A DNA stretch of 50,130 nt from Gammaproteobacteria bacterium. Lineage in GTDB: Bacteria > Pseudomonadota > Gammaproteobacteria > PS1 > Pseudothioglobaceae. Within the stretch, counting starts at the first letter, position 1. Each line of letters starts with the position of its first letter. Location of the stretch: the NCBI GenBank assembly GCA_030739975.1, contig JASLYC010000087.1, forward strand, positions 1-50,130. The letters are read 5' to 3'. The notes below the pieces were generated by a model, which was not told the origin of the DNA, did no database searches, and worked only from the letters and a program-made list of their open reading frames with translations. Both the position numbers and the translations under genes were made by a program. Shown one piece after another: positions 1-9,772 of the stretch.

Positions 1-648
1 GAGGTCGCACAAGAAGCCATAAAATATATAGTCAAGGACACTATTATAGTCGTAGGTACTGGCTCTACTGCTAATTTTTTTATAGACGCACTAGCGCCAA
101 TAAAAAACCAAATAAAGGGGGCAGTGGCGAGCTCTGTTGCAACTGCAGATAGGCTTACAAGTCATGGAATTAAAGTTTATGATTTAAATGAAGTCGATTC
201 AATTTCGGTATACATTGATGGTGCAGATGAGTCTGACAATGACTTTAATCTTATAAAAGGTGGCGGTGGTGCACTTACCCGTGAAAAAATTGTTGCAGCA
301 GTAGCACAAAAATTTGTTTGTATTGCTGATGAATCAAAGTTAGTTGAAATATTGGGTAACTTTGACCTTCCTGTTGAAGTTATTCCAATGGCAGCTAACT
401 ATGTGAAAAATGAAATTATAAGTAGAATCGGTGGATCTCCAAAAATTCGCGAAAACTTTGTCACGGATAATGGCAACTATATTCTAGATGTTCATGGTTT
501 GCAGATACTAAACCCAAAAGAGACAGAAAGAACTATTGATGCTATTATTGGCACAGTAACGAATGGCTTATTTGCTAATAGAGGGGCAGATATTTTATTA
601 TTAGGCACAAATGATGGAGTTAAAACCCTATCATTGAAACGTTCATAA
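1..648 (+). CDS. rpiA: Ribose-5-phosphate isomerase A (5' partial, open at window start)
   Basis: Frame continues upstream of the listed ORF to base 1 ([31 protein letters not shown]...); GTGSTA, DGADE and [11 protein letters not shown] motifs of RpiA. Confidence 0.95.
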   Translation, partial: EVAQEAIKYIVKDTIIVVGTGSTANFFIDALAPIKNQIKGAVASSVATADRLTSHGIKVYDLNEVDSISVYIDGADESDNDFNLIKGGGGALTREKIVAAVAQKFVCIADESKLVEILGNFDLPVEVIPMAANYVKNEIISRIGGSPKIRENFVTDNGNYILDVHGLQILNPKETERTIDAIIGTVTNGLFANRGADILLLGTNDGVKTLSLKRS

Positions 649-761
649 TCTCATATTTATAAGAATTTATTGTTATTTTTGTTGATAACAATTATTTAAC
701 TAATAGTGATTAAGTGTTATTTACTAACACACTAAACAACTATTAATGCAATTCTTAATTA

Positions 762-804
762 CTATTTCATTATATTTGACTATTATGAAATAGAAGTATA
801 AAAT
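762..804 (+). promoter_or_regulatory. Candidate sigma70 promoter (TTGACT 776-781, N17, TAAAAT 799-804) with overlapping 9-bp inverted repeat CTATTTCAT(762-770)/ATGAAATAG(785-793)
   Basis: Direct reading of bases upstream of tusA-dsrE2. Confidence 0.5.
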
Positions 805-881
805 TAATGTATCATATTAGCAATTATTCTAATATTTTTCTCAAAAAAAAGCATTTAATACAACCAATAAAGGAGATAAAA

Positions 882-1106
882 ATGGCTGACGAAACTCTAG
901 ATGCATCAGGACTAAACTGCCCTCTACCAATCTTAAAAACTAAAAAAGCACTTGCCCAAATGGATGCCGGCAAAGTATTAGAAGTTATTTCTACTGATGC
1001 TGGATCTGTAAAAGATATAGAAGCTTTTTGCAATCAAACTGGCAATAAATTAATCTCTAACGCTGAGAATGCAGGTAAATACTTATTTACTATAGAGAAA
1101 GTATAA
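882..1106 (+). CDS. tusA: TusA-family sulfurtransferase
   Basis: MADETLDASGLNCPLPILKTKKAL: conserved CPxP motif; start chosen at ATG 882 preceded by AAAGGAGAT rather than 807. Confidence 0.85.
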   Translation: MADETLDASGLNCPLPILKTKKALAQMDAGKVLEVISTDAGSVKDIEAFCNQTGNKLISNAENAGKYLFTIEKV

Positions 1107-1139
1107 CTCTAGTAATAATAAATCAAGGAGATAAGAGAT

Positions 1140-1655
1140 ATGCCAGAAAATAACAAAATGACCATTATAGCTACTAAAGGAACTTATGATTGGGGTTACC
1201 CTCCATTTATCCTAGCATCTACAGCTGTAGCTATGGATAAAGAAGTATCGATTTTCTTTACATTCTATGGACTCAATCTTTTATTAAAAGACCCTGAAAA
1301 ATTAAAAGTAACTCCAGTTGGAAACCCTGCAATGCCTATGAAGATGCCTTTCGGACCAAAGTGGCTAAGAAATATAGACTTCGGTCCAAAAATTCCAAAC
1401 GTTCTATGGAATATTCCTTTTGCTGAATCACTTGTAACCTGGATGATGAAAAAAACCATTGCAAACTGTGGAGTTGCAAAGCTTGTTGACCTAAGATCTA
1501 TGTGCCAAGAATTCGATGTTAAGTTTATTGCTTGCCAAATGACAGTTGATTTATTTGGCTATTCAGAAGATGACTTTATTGATGGTGTCGAATTTGGAGG
1601 CGCTGCAACATATTTTGATGAGGCTTCAACAGGAAATCATCACCTTTATATGTAA
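1140..1655 (+). CDS. DsrE/DsrF-like family protein (DsrE2-type)
   Basis: MTIIATKGTYDWGYPPFILASTAVAMDKEVSIFFTFYGLNLL fold signature; RBS CAAGGAGAT; paired with tusA. Confidence 0.8.
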   Translation: MPENNKMTIIATKGTYDWGYPPFILASTAVAMDKEVSIFFTFYGLNLLLKDPEKLKVTPVGNPAMPMKMPFGPKWLRNIDFGPKIPNVLWNIPFAESLVTWMMKKTIANCGVAKLVDLRSMCQEFDVKFIACQMTVDLFGYSEDDFIDGVEFGGAATYFDEASTGNHHLYM

Positions 1656-1677
1656 CTAATTAAACAACTCTTGATTT

Positions 1678-1703
1678 AAAAAACCCTTAATTAAGGGTTT
1701 TTT
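1678..1703. terminator. Bidirectional intrinsic terminator
   Basis: AAAACCCTTAATTAAGGGTTTT hairpin with A/T tracts between convergent genes. Confidence 0.8.
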
Positions 1704-1720
1704 TATACCTAAAATATAGA

Positions 1721-2380
1721 CTATCTCCAGTCCACAGAATTCCATCCATTCTTAGTCGCTACTTTATTTAGCTTTTCATCAGGATTTACTACAATAGGGT
1801 TTGTAACTAGCTCCAATAAAGGCAAATCATTGTGAGAGTCAGAATAAAATGTTGATTTATCTAGGGATTCTTTGGATGAGTTTAACCATAATGTAAGCTT
1901 CTCAACTTTGCCATTTTTATAGCAAGGAATCCCAAGAACATTCCCAGTATATTGACCATCTACTACTTCTAATTCTGTTGAAATTAGATTATCTATTCCG
2001 TAATGATTGACTATTGGTGCAGTAACAAAATTATTTGAAGCGGTGATTACTACTAAAGTATCGCCTTTATCTCTATGCCAACCAATGACCTTTTCTGCCT
2101 CAGGCAAAAACAACGCCTCAATTTTATCTTCCATAAATTGCTTATGGAATAAATTAAGTTCATCCATAGTGTATTTTGACAATGGTTCCATTGAAAATTC
2201 TGAGTAGGCATAAATATCTAACTTGCCTTTGCAGTATTGCTCATAAAAATATTTATTTTTTTCCTGATAGTAGGAAACATCAACAGCCCCTATCTCGCAC
2301 AAAAACTGGCCCCACAAGTAATCACTATCGCCACCAATTAATGTATTATCTAAATCAAATAAAGCCAGTGGCACTGTCAA
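1721..2380 (-). CDS. HAD-superfamily (IB) hydrolase, SerB-like phosphatase
   Basis: ALFDLDNTLIGGDSDYLW DxDxT motif, VVITASNNF, SDSHNDLPLL. Confidence 0.85.
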   Translation of the reverse strand: MTVPLALFDLDNTLIGGDSDYLWGQFLCEIGAVDVSYYQEKNKYFYEQYCKGKLDIYAYSEFSMEPLSKYTMDELNLFHKQFMEDKIEALFLPEAEKVIGWHRDKGDTLVVITASNNFVTAPIVNHYGIDNLISTELEVVDGQYTGNVLGIPCYKNGKVEKLTLWLNSSKESLDKSTFYSDSHNDLPLLELVTNPIVVNPDEKLNKVATKNGWNSVDWR

Positions 2381-2970
2381 CTCTCCGCAATTAAATTAAC
2401 AATTTGGTTTATATCGTCAAGGATATATAGAGACTCTAAATAATCGCTGTTAACATATTTAATTTTCTCTAGTTCTTCAAACCAAGTAACTAAAGGCTGC
2501 CAGAATTCTACTCCATAGAGAAAAACATCTATATCCTGTATTTTTTTTGTTTGAATCAGAGTAAGAATCTCTAGCAATTCATCTCCAGTACCAAAACCTC
2601 CAGGAAAACAAATGCAGGCACTAGAGTAATGCATCATTGAATATTTTCTTGTAAAAAAATGTTGAAAAGTTATGGACTCGTCAAGAAATGGATTTGGCGA
2701 CTGCTCATGCTCTAGATCTATATTAAACCCTATACTGGCAGATTTTCCTTCAAATGCACCATGATTAGCTGCCTCCATAATGCCAGGGCCGCCGCCAGTT
2801 AAAACATTGAAACCTTTGTCAGACAATAACTTTCCAGCTTTTCTCGCCTGTAAACATAGAATATCATTTTGGCTGGTCCTTGCTGATCCAATTATCGTTA
2901 CATTATTAGTGTAACCTTGAAGCAAGTTCTTTGCATTTGTCAACTCTGACTCAACTAATTTTAACTTCAT
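2377..2970 (-). CDS. TIGR00730/LOG family protein (nucleotide-5'-monophosphate glycosidase-like)
   Basis: GGGPGIMEAANHGAF and CFPGGFGTGDELLEILTLIQT (PGGxGTxxE). Confidence 0.9.
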   Translation of the reverse strand: MKLKLVESELTNAKNLLQGYTNNVTIIGSARTSQNDILCLQARKAGKLLSDKGFNVLTGGGPGIMEAANHGAFEGKSASIGFNIDLEHEQSPNPFLDESITFQHFFTRKYSMMHYSSACICFPGGFGTGDELLEILTLIQTKKIQDIDVFLYGVEFWQPLVTWFEELEKIKYVNSDYLESLYILDDINQIVNLIAES

Positions 2971-2977
2971 TATTATT

Positions 2978-4261
2978 TTATAGTTTGGCGAACACTCTAT
3001 CTGCAGCGTTAATAGTAAATTCTATATCTGCATCTGAATGCATAGATGAGATAAACCCTGCCTCATAAGCTGATGGAGCAAGATAGACCCCTTCATTAAG
3101 CATTAAACGATAAAAGTCCTTAAATAATTCTATATTACACATTGAGGATTGTTCAAAATTTGTCACCTTACTCTCTTTTGTAAAAAATAGGCCGAACATT
3201 CCCCCAACCACATTTGATGTCATGTTTATACCGTGAATCTTAGCTTTAGATAAAATTCCATTAACCAATTTATTAGCACTATAGTTCAACCTTTTGTAGA
3301 AGTCTTTGTCTTCTGAAAGAATATTTAGCATAGCTAATCCTGCAGACATAGATATAGGATTTCCAGACAATGTTCCTGCCTGATAGACTGGCCCCATAGG
3401 AGCTATAAACTCCATGATTTCTTTTCTACCGCCAAATGCTCCGACTGGAAGCCCCCCTCCAATAACTTTACCTAGAGTAGTTAAATCTGGATTAACATCA
3501 TAATAGGACTGAGCACCTCCAAGGGCTACGCGAAAACCTGTCATTACCTCATCAAAAATCAAAATAATATTATGTTCGTCACATGCCTTTCTAAGTCCAT
3601 GTAAAAAACCATCTACTGGAGGGATACAATTCATGTTGCCAGCTACTGGTTCAACAATAATACAGGCAACTTGAGAGCCAACTTCTTTTAACACCTCTAG
3701 AACCTGATTAATATTGTTATATTCCAACGTAAGTGTGTGCTCAGCTAATGAATCTGGAACGCCAGGTGAGGTAGGAACACCTAGAGTTAATGCTCCAGAG
3801 CCAGCTTTGACTAGCAAAGAGTCAGAGTGGCCATGGTAGCAACCTTCAAATTTTATAATTTTGTCTCTATTCGTATATCCTCTGGCTAGTCTAATCGCGC
3901 TCATTGTAGCTTCTGTTCCAGAGCTTACCATCCTAACTAGTTCTATGGATGGAACCAGTTCACAAACTTTTTTAGCTAAATTAGTTTCAATTTCAGTTGG
4001 AGCTCCAAATCCTAATCCATTATCTAACTCATCTTTAACAGCTCTCAACACGTCGGAATTTGCATGTCCAAGAATCATTGGCCCCCATGATGCCACATAA
4101 TCAATATACTTTTTTCCATCTACGTCAAATAAGTAAGCTCCATCACCTCGTGAAAAAAAAACTGGGCTACCGCCGACACCATTAAAAGCCCTTACTGGGG
4201 AGTTGACTCCCCCTGGAATAAATTCACTTGCCTGTTTAAATAAATAATTTGATTTAGTCAT
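2978..4261 (-). CDS. hemL: Glutamate-1-semialdehyde 2,1-aminomutase
   Basis: [56 protein letters not shown]; start at MTKSNYLF with ATGA overlap of holB. Confidence 0.95.
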   Translation of the reverse strand: MTKSNYLFKQASEFIPGGVNSPVRAFNGVGGSPVFFSRGDGAYLFDVDGKKYIDYVASWGPMILGHANSDVLRAVKDELDNGLGFGAPTEIETNLAKKVCELVPSIELVRMVSSGTEATMSAIRLARGYTNRDKIIKFEGCYHGHSDSLLVKAGSGALTLGVPTSPGVPDSLAEHTLTLEYNNINQVLEVLKEVGSQVACIIVEPVAGNMNCIPPVDGFLHGLRKACDEHNIILIFDEVMTGFRVALGGAQSYYDVNPDLTTLGKVIGGGLPVGAFGGRKEIMEFIAPMGPVYQAGTLSGNPISMSAGLAMLNILSEDKDFYKRLNYSANKLVNGILSKAKIHGINMTSNVVGGMFGLFFTKESKVTNFEQSSMCNIELFKDFYRLMLNEGVYLAPSAYEAGFISSMHSDADIEFTINAADRVFAKL

Positions 4262-5283
4262 TGTAGCCTTCTTTCTGGGTAAGTTATTTGAGGGTATTTC
4301 TTCAAGTGAGTGATATGAGACCATACTATCAGCACATTATCCAGCAATAATTTTGCGTTGACGGTAGTTTTATGCAAACTTATTGAAAAATATATATCAT
4401 CAAGAATATTAAATAGCCATCTCACATCAACCTTGCGAACTATTTTATTTAATTCAACTAGAGCTCCCTCATTATCTAAAACTTTTAGCCTTATACCTTC
4501 AATAACAATATTTTGAAGGCAGTTCAAGACACCTAGTTCATTGCCATCAATGTCATCTAATTTAATTATATTTGTAGGATGAATTGCAATATCTAATAAT
4601 TGATTTTGCCATTTTTGATAACTTATATAATCATCATTACTTAGTTCGTTAAGAACCTTAAATGGAACGCCATGAGCATTCTCTAGCAAAAGTGCTATAT
4701 CGAAATCAGATTTCTGAGCCTTACTAATATTATTAACAAGCCATTCTTGTGTCTGCTTCTCATAGGATGGTGGTATATGTACATTTTGACAACGAGAAAC
4801 GATAGTAGCAGGAAGATTTTTTGCATCATGAGCAAGTAAAACTATAAGTGTGTTATTACGTGGCTCCTCTAAAGTTTTCAATAAACTATTTGCCGCACTA
4901 ATATTCATCTGGTCAGCATAAAATAAAACTCCAATCTGTAATTCATCAGAAGTCTTGTTTAGTGCATCACAGAAAGCTCTTACTTGGTCTACTCTTATAT
5001 CCTTAGAAATATTTTTTGTATTTTCGTTGACCTCTCCTGCCCTGCAATAAATCATATTTTGATAATTTGAGCGTCTAATTAAGACTGGGTAGTCAAGTGC
5101 TTGCTTGATATTGTCTCTTTTTATTTTTTCTTTCTCTCCAGTTAATAAACCAACCAATTCTTGCATTAATTCAATCTTTCCCATTTGTACACTTCCAGTT
5201 ATAAGAAGTGCATGTGGCATATGATTTTGCTCAATCATTTGTTTTAATTTAGAAAAGGCTTTTTGGTGCCAAGGAAGAATCAT
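4258..5283 (-). CDS. holB: DNA polymerase III subunit delta'
   Basis: [37 protein letters not shown]-type signature; holB-tmk-mltG-pabC order as in E. coli. Confidence 0.85.
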   Translation of the reverse strand: MILPWHQKAFSKLKQMIEQNHMPHALLITGSVQMGKIELMQELVGLLTGEKEKIKRDNIKQALDYPVLIRRSNYQNMIYCRAGEVNENTKNISKDIRVDQVRAFCDALNKTSDELQIGVLFYADQMNISAANSLLKTLEEPRNNTLIVLLAHDAKNLPATIVSRCQNVHIPPSYEKQTQEWLVNNISKAQKSDFDIALLLENAHGVPFKVLNELSNDDYISYQKWQNQLLDIAIHPTNIIKLDDIDGNELGVLNCLQNIVIEGIRLKVLDNEGALVELNKIVRKVDVRWLFNILDDIYFSISLHKTTVNAKLLLDNVLIVWSHITHLKKYPQITYPERRLQ

Positions 5284-5897
5284 AAATCTAACAGTATGTT
5301 TTTTATTTGTTGTGATGTGTTCTCAATTGATTTTGTTGCATCGATTAATTTTATACGGTCGGGAAACATTTGAGATCTTTGAATATATGAATCTCTTACT
5401 CGGGCAAAGAAATCCATTGTTTCTTGTTCAATTCTGTCCTTCATTCCTCTTGACTTAATGCGTCTCATTCCTAGCTCAATATCAACATCAAGAAGAAACG
5501 TTAAATCTGGAACAAATCCTTGCAATACCCATTTTTCTAACTCAGCAATACGCTTCACATCAAGCCCCCTTCCACCTCCCTGATAGGCATATGAAGCATC
5601 AGTAAATCTATCACTCAGAACCCAATGTCCACTCTCAAGGGCAGGAATTACCTTTGTTTGTATGTGCTCATTTCTATCTGCAAACATTAACAGTAATTCT
5701 GTATCGGAATGCATAGAGTCAATATCATTTCCCAACAGCAATTCTCTAATTTTTTCTCCAAGGTCGGTACCTCCTGGCTCTCTTGTTAATATCAGTTTTA
5801 TGCCTTTACTTTTCAATAAATTATAAATAAAATCGATCTGAGTGCTCTTTCCAGCACCTTCAACTCCATCAATTGTTATAAATTTTCCTCTTCTCAT
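5280..5897 (-). CDS. tmk: Thymidylate kinase
   Basis: FITIDGVEGAGKSTQ P-loop, LTREPGGTDLGEKIRELLL, DRFTDASYAYQGGGRGLD. Confidence 0.95.
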   Translation of the reverse strand: MRRGKFITIDGVEGAGKSTQIDFIYNLLKSKGIKLILTREPGGTDLGEKIRELLLGNDIDSMHSDTELLLMFADRNEHIQTKVIPALESGHWVLSDRFTDASYAYQGGGRGLDVKRIAELEKWVLQGFVPDLTFLLDVDIELGMRRIKSRGMKDRIEQETMDFFARVRDSYIQRSQMFPDRIKLIDATKSIENTSQQIKNILLDL

Positions 5898-5932
5898 AAT
5901 ATGTATTTTATCTTAGCAATAAAGATTAGCAT

Positions 5933-7735
5933 TTAAAGATTATTTAAGTATTTGTTGATATTTTTTTGGTGACCTTTGTAGGTGTCTGCAAAAGCATGAG
6001 TTCCATCTTTTTTTGACACAAAATACAAAGATTGACTATTGTCAGGATGTGAGGCTGCATATAGAGATTCAGCGCCAACAGAACCAATTGCTCCAGGTGG
6101 CAGGCCATGGTTCTTATAGGTATTATATGGGCTGTCAATTTTTAGGTCTTTTTTTGTCAATTTGCCAGTATATTTATTCCCTAATGCATAAACTATACTA
6201 GCGTCAGTTTGTAAGCGCATACCTTTTTTTAGTCTGCGCAAAAAAACTCCAGCTATCTGCGACTTCTCTTTATGATTTGCAGTTTCTTTCTCTACCAATG
6301 AGGCTAGAATCAACATTTCATCAATACTTTTTAGTGCTAATTCTTTTTGTCGATTTCTCCATACATTCTCTAGCTTTTCTTGCATTATTTTATTTGCCCT
6401 AGTCAAAACACTAGAAACAGTATCTCCATAATTTACTACATATGTATCTGGCCAAAACTTGCCTTCATATGGCTTGCTTATACCTACCAATTTCATAGTT
6501 TTATCAAAATCGTTAACTGACCTCAAGGAATCGTTTGTGCTCAATTGGTGATAATATTTTTGTAATGTTAATCCTTCTATAAGAGTTATCTTTCTTGTGG
6601 CAACCTTTGAATTTGAAAAATTAACAAGTAACTTATTTAAACTCATATCTGGGTTTATATCATAGTAACCAGATTTTAGAGTGTCATCAAGATTTAATAA
6701 CTTTGCTAATAAAACAAAATACCAACCTGAATTAATATATTTATACTCTTCAAGTTCATCTGCTACTGAATATATTGTGGAGCCAGGAGATATTTCGTAA
6801 ACAACATGTTTTTCGGTATGCACATTATTTGCAAAAAATAACCAAAAGGAAGACACTAATATAATCAACAATGTAATCCACTTCTTATAGCCTATTTCAA
6901 ACTTACTTTTAGCAGGAGCTACTTTGCTTTTATTTTGAACTGCCATAAAGGCGCCCATTATTCTTTTGGTGGTTTCATGAACTTTAAAAACTTGATCATT
7001 CACCATACAAACTGGCCTAACTCCAATAACGCTATTAGTAATAAAAATTTCATCGGAGTCTAAGATTTCTTTTACTGAAATTTCTTTAACGTTAACATTA
7101 ATTCCTAATTCTTCTGCTATTCTGATGACTACTTTTCTTCTTGTGCCTTCAATTCCGCAATGTTCAAGTATTGGTGTACTCAAGACCCCGTCCTTTATTG
7201 TAAATATATTAGCCTGACTCGCAGAAATGACAAAGCCTTGATTATCTAACATTATGCACTCATCACTTTTCATTCCGATCCTAGACATAACCTGTTCAAG
7301 CCTATTGCAGTGTTTAATACCTGACAAAGATGAATTTGCTGAGTAACCACTATGACAAATAGTTAGAGAATACTGATCTGGTATGCTTTCAGGAAACGTT
7401 GAAGCAATAACAATTCTGGTGGGCTCTATGTCTTCCTTAAACCCATAACCCCTTGAGCCTTCACCCCTAGATAGAATAATTTTTACAACACATTTATCCG
7501 CCTTAATAGACGAGATAGCTTTATTGATTTCTTTAAGCCACAGCGATTCCTTTACCGTATTTATACTTAATTTAGCTCTACCTTTTTCTAATCTGTCGAA
7601 ATGCTTTGACCAAAATCGCACCTTATTATTTTCGACTAGACAGGTCTCAAATAAACCATCGCCAAACAAAGATATTCTATTAAAAACGCTTAAATTTGAG
7701 CGCTTTTTGCCGTTTATAAGTACTACATGCTCCAT
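5933..7735 (-). CDS. Fusion: aminodeoxychorismate lyase (PabC) plus endolytic transglycosylase (MltG/YceG)
   Basis: N-terminal PLP lyase with GIKHCNRLEQVMSR; TM segment WITLLIILVSSFWLFFANNV; C-terminal YceG/MltG with LASLVEKETANHKEK, SPYNTYKNHGLPPGAIGSVG. Confidence 0.9.
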   Translation of the reverse strand: MEHVVLINGKKRSNLSVFNRISLFGDGLFETCLVENNKVRFWSKHFDRLEKGRAKLSINTVKESLWLKEINKAISSIKADKCVVKIILSRGEGSRGYGFKEDIEPTRIVIASTFPESIPDQYSLTICHSGYSANSSLSGIKHCNRLEQVMSRIGMKSDECIMLDNQGFVISASQANIFTIKDGVLSTPILEHCGIEGTRRKVVIRIAEELGINVNVKEISVKEILDSDEIFITNSVIGVRPVCMVNDQVFKVHETTKRIMGAFMAVQNKSKVAPAKSKFEIGYKKWITLLIILVSSFWLFFANNVHTEKHVVYEISPGSTIYSVADELEEYKYINSGWYFVLLAKLLNLDDTLKSGYYDINPDMSLNKLLVNFSNSKVATRKITLIEGLTLQKYYHQLSTNDSLRSVNDFDKTMKLVGISKPYEGKFWPDTYVVNYGDTVSSVLTRANKIMQEKLENVWRNRQKELALKSIDEMLILASLVEKETANHKEKSQIAGVFLRRLKKGMRLQTDASIVYALGNKYTGKLTKKDLKIDSPYNTYKNHGLPPGAIGSVGAESLYAASHPDNSQSLYFVSKKDGTHAFADTYKGHQKNINKYLNNL

Positions 7736-7852
7736 AACTAGATTATACCAATGCTAAGCAATTCTTATGACCAAGAGTCATGACCTATTTCCTCATATAA
7801 AGCAATTATTCTAAACTAAAAGCTGATTGCCTATTGTCAGCTAATAGAAATA

Positions 7853-7872
7853 ATTTAAAATGTATTTTAAAT
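7853..7872. repeat. Perfect AT-rich palindrome ATTTAAAAT-GT-ATTTTAAAT upstream of DUF1538 operon
   Basis: Direct reading; 9-bp arms. Confidence 0.4.
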
Positions 7873-7926
7873 ATATCTTATCTTTTTTTTGCATTTACAT
7901 TTAATTCCACTTTATAAAGGATTTAT

Positions 7927-8658
7927 ATGAGAAAAACTGTAAAGAAGTTTGCAGGTAATTTAACTAATAGCGCCAAAGACCTACTGCCAATTATATTAGT
8001 AGTTACTGTTTTTCAAATCTTTGTTTTAAAGCAAAACATACCCAATATTGAAGAAATTATAGTTGGAACTATTTTTGTTATTTTTGGTTTAACCTTATTC
8101 GTTTATGGACTTAAATTAGGCCTTTTTCCTATAGGCGATACATTGGCATATTCTTTCGTTAAAAGGGGTTCAATATTATTGCTAATATTATTTTCCTTTG
8201 CGCTAGGTTTTGGAACTACAGTTGCAGAGCCTGCATTAATATCCATTGCTAGAGAGGCAGCTTTAGTCGCACAGTCTGGTGGAATCATTAATACAGTAAC
8301 TGAAATTAAAGAATATTCGCAGATGCTACGTTACACTGTGGCAATATCAGTTGGTTTTTCTGTAGTAATAGGTGTCATTAAAATATTAAAGGGGTGGCCA
8401 ATTTATTGGATTATTATTGTTGGCTATTTATTAGTACTTTTCACTACATTTTTTGCGCCTGACTACATTATTGGTATAGCTTTTGACTCTGGTGGGGTTA
8501 CAACAAGCACCATTACTGTCCCATTGGTAATTGCACTTGGTGTTGGCTTAGCTAGCAGTATTCGTGGTAGAAATCCACTAATTGATGGTTTCGGAATAAT
8601 TGCTATTGCATCTATACTACCTATAATCGCTGTCATGATATTTGGCATTGTTCGATGA
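7927..8658 (+). CDS. DUF1538 family membrane protein (subunit A)
   Basis: FGTTVAEPALISIAREAA and FDSGGVTTSTITVPLVIALGVGLASSIRGRNPLIDGFG; multiple hydrophobic segments. Confidence 0.8.
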   Translation: MRKTVKKFAGNLTNSAKDLLPIILVVTVFQIFVLKQNIPNIEEIIVGTIFVIFGLTLFVYGLKLGLFPIGDTLAYSFVKRGSILLLILFSFALGFGTTVAEPALISIAREAALVAQSGGIINTVTEIKEYSQMLRYTVAISVGFSVVIGVIKILKGWPIYWIIIVGYLLVLFTTFFAPDYIIGIAFDSGGVTTSTITVPLVIALGVGLASSIRGRNPLIDGFGIIAIASILPIIAVMIFGIVR

Positions 8659-9410
8659 ATATTATTTACTCATTGATAGATATGTTTTTTGATGTTGCCC
8701 CTATTGCAATAGTGCTATTTGGGTTCCAAACAGTTATATTGAGACAAAAAATACCACAATTAAAAAAGGTCATCATCGGCTTCATTTTAGTTTGGATTGG
8801 GTTAACTTTATTTATTGTAGGACTCGAAAAGGCGCTCTTTCCTCTTGGAAAAATAATGGCAACACAGCTAACCTCTTCTGACTTTATCGGTAGCACTAAT
8901 GTGAACTGGAAAGATTATTATTGGGTATACATATTTTCTGGCTGTATTGGGTTTGCTACGACGATAGCTGAGCCATCTCTTTTAGCAGTTGCAATTAAAG
9001 CAAGCCAGGCATCTGGAGGAACTATCAAAGCCTGGCCATTACGTAACTCTGTCGCTATAGGTGTTGCAATTGGGATAGCCTTAGGTAGCTTTAGAATAGT
9101 TATTGGGGCACCACTTCACTGGTTCATCCTTGCCGGATATATAGTGATTCTAATACAAACATATTTTGCACCAAAAAGAATTGTTGCACTAGCATTTGAT
9201 TCAGGTGGAGTTACAACATCTACTGTAACGGTACCCCTGGTAGCAGCCCTTGGATTAGGCCTCGCAAGTTCAATTGAAGGCAGAAACCCACTTATTGACG
9301 GCTTTGGACTTATTGCTTTTGCAAGTCTTTTCCCGATAATAAGCTTGATGGCCTATATTCAAATTGTTGAGTTATTAAATAAAAATAAGCTAAAAAAATA
9401 CTATAATTAA
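8655..9410 (+). CDS. DUF1538 family membrane protein (subunit B)
   Basis: FATTIAEPSLLAVAIKAS and FDSGGVTTSTVTVPLVAALGLGLASSIEGRNPLIDGFG; 4-bp ATGA overlap with preceding paralogue. Confidence 0.8.
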   Translation: MNIIYSLIDMFFDVAPIAIVLFGFQTVILRQKIPQLKKVIIGFILVWIGLTLFIVGLEKALFPLGKIMATQLTSSDFIGSTNVNWKDYYWVYIFSGCIGFATTIAEPSLLAVAIKASQASGGTIKAWPLRNSVAIGVAIGIALGSFRIVIGAPLHWFILAGYIVILIQTYFAPKRIVALAFDSGGVTTSTVTVPLVAALGLGLASSIEGRNPLIDGFGLIAFASLFPIISLMAYIQIVELLNKNKLKKYYN

Positions 9411-9421
9411 AAGGAGGTTCT

Positions 9422-9772
9422 ATGCATTTTAAATTAATAATTGCTTTTGTAAGTAACGATAAAACAGATACAATTCTTGAAGCAGCAAGAGATAATGGTG
9501 CGACAGGTTCTACTGTTATATCACAAGCAAGAGGTGAAGGATTGGAGCACACTAAAACATTCTTTGGGCTGAATGTTGAAGCCCATAGGGATGTATTGTT
9601 ATTACTGGTAGAGCAGCACCTTTCCAGAAAAATCTTGGAAACAGTTGCAGAATCAGGTGAATTTGAATCGAACTCTAAGGAAGGTATCGCATTTCAGATT
9701 GATGTAGAAGACGCCGTTGGGGTCATGCATCAAATTGAAGCCTTAGAACACCAAGTGGAGGAAAAATTATGA
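9422..9772 (+). CDS. PII-like signalling protein
   Basis: MHFKLIIAFVSNDKTDTILEAARDNGATGSTVISQARGEG resembles GlnB/PII beta-alpha-beta core; strong RBS AAAAGGAGG. Confidence 0.75.
   Translation: MHFKLIIAFVSNDKTDTILEAARDNGATGSTVISQARGEGLEHTKTFFGLNVEAHRDVLLLLVEQHLSRKILETVAESGEFESNSKEGIAFQIDVEDAVGVMHQIEALEHQVEEKL

Noticed and set aside
649-881. Possible small RNA or tRNA in the long AT-rich gap
   Set aside because: No T-loop GTTCRANTC or other tRNA signature; only a promoter and IR could be supported.
824-1033. 69-aa minus-strand ORF over tusA
   Set aside because: Antisense shadow of TusA with its CPxP motif.
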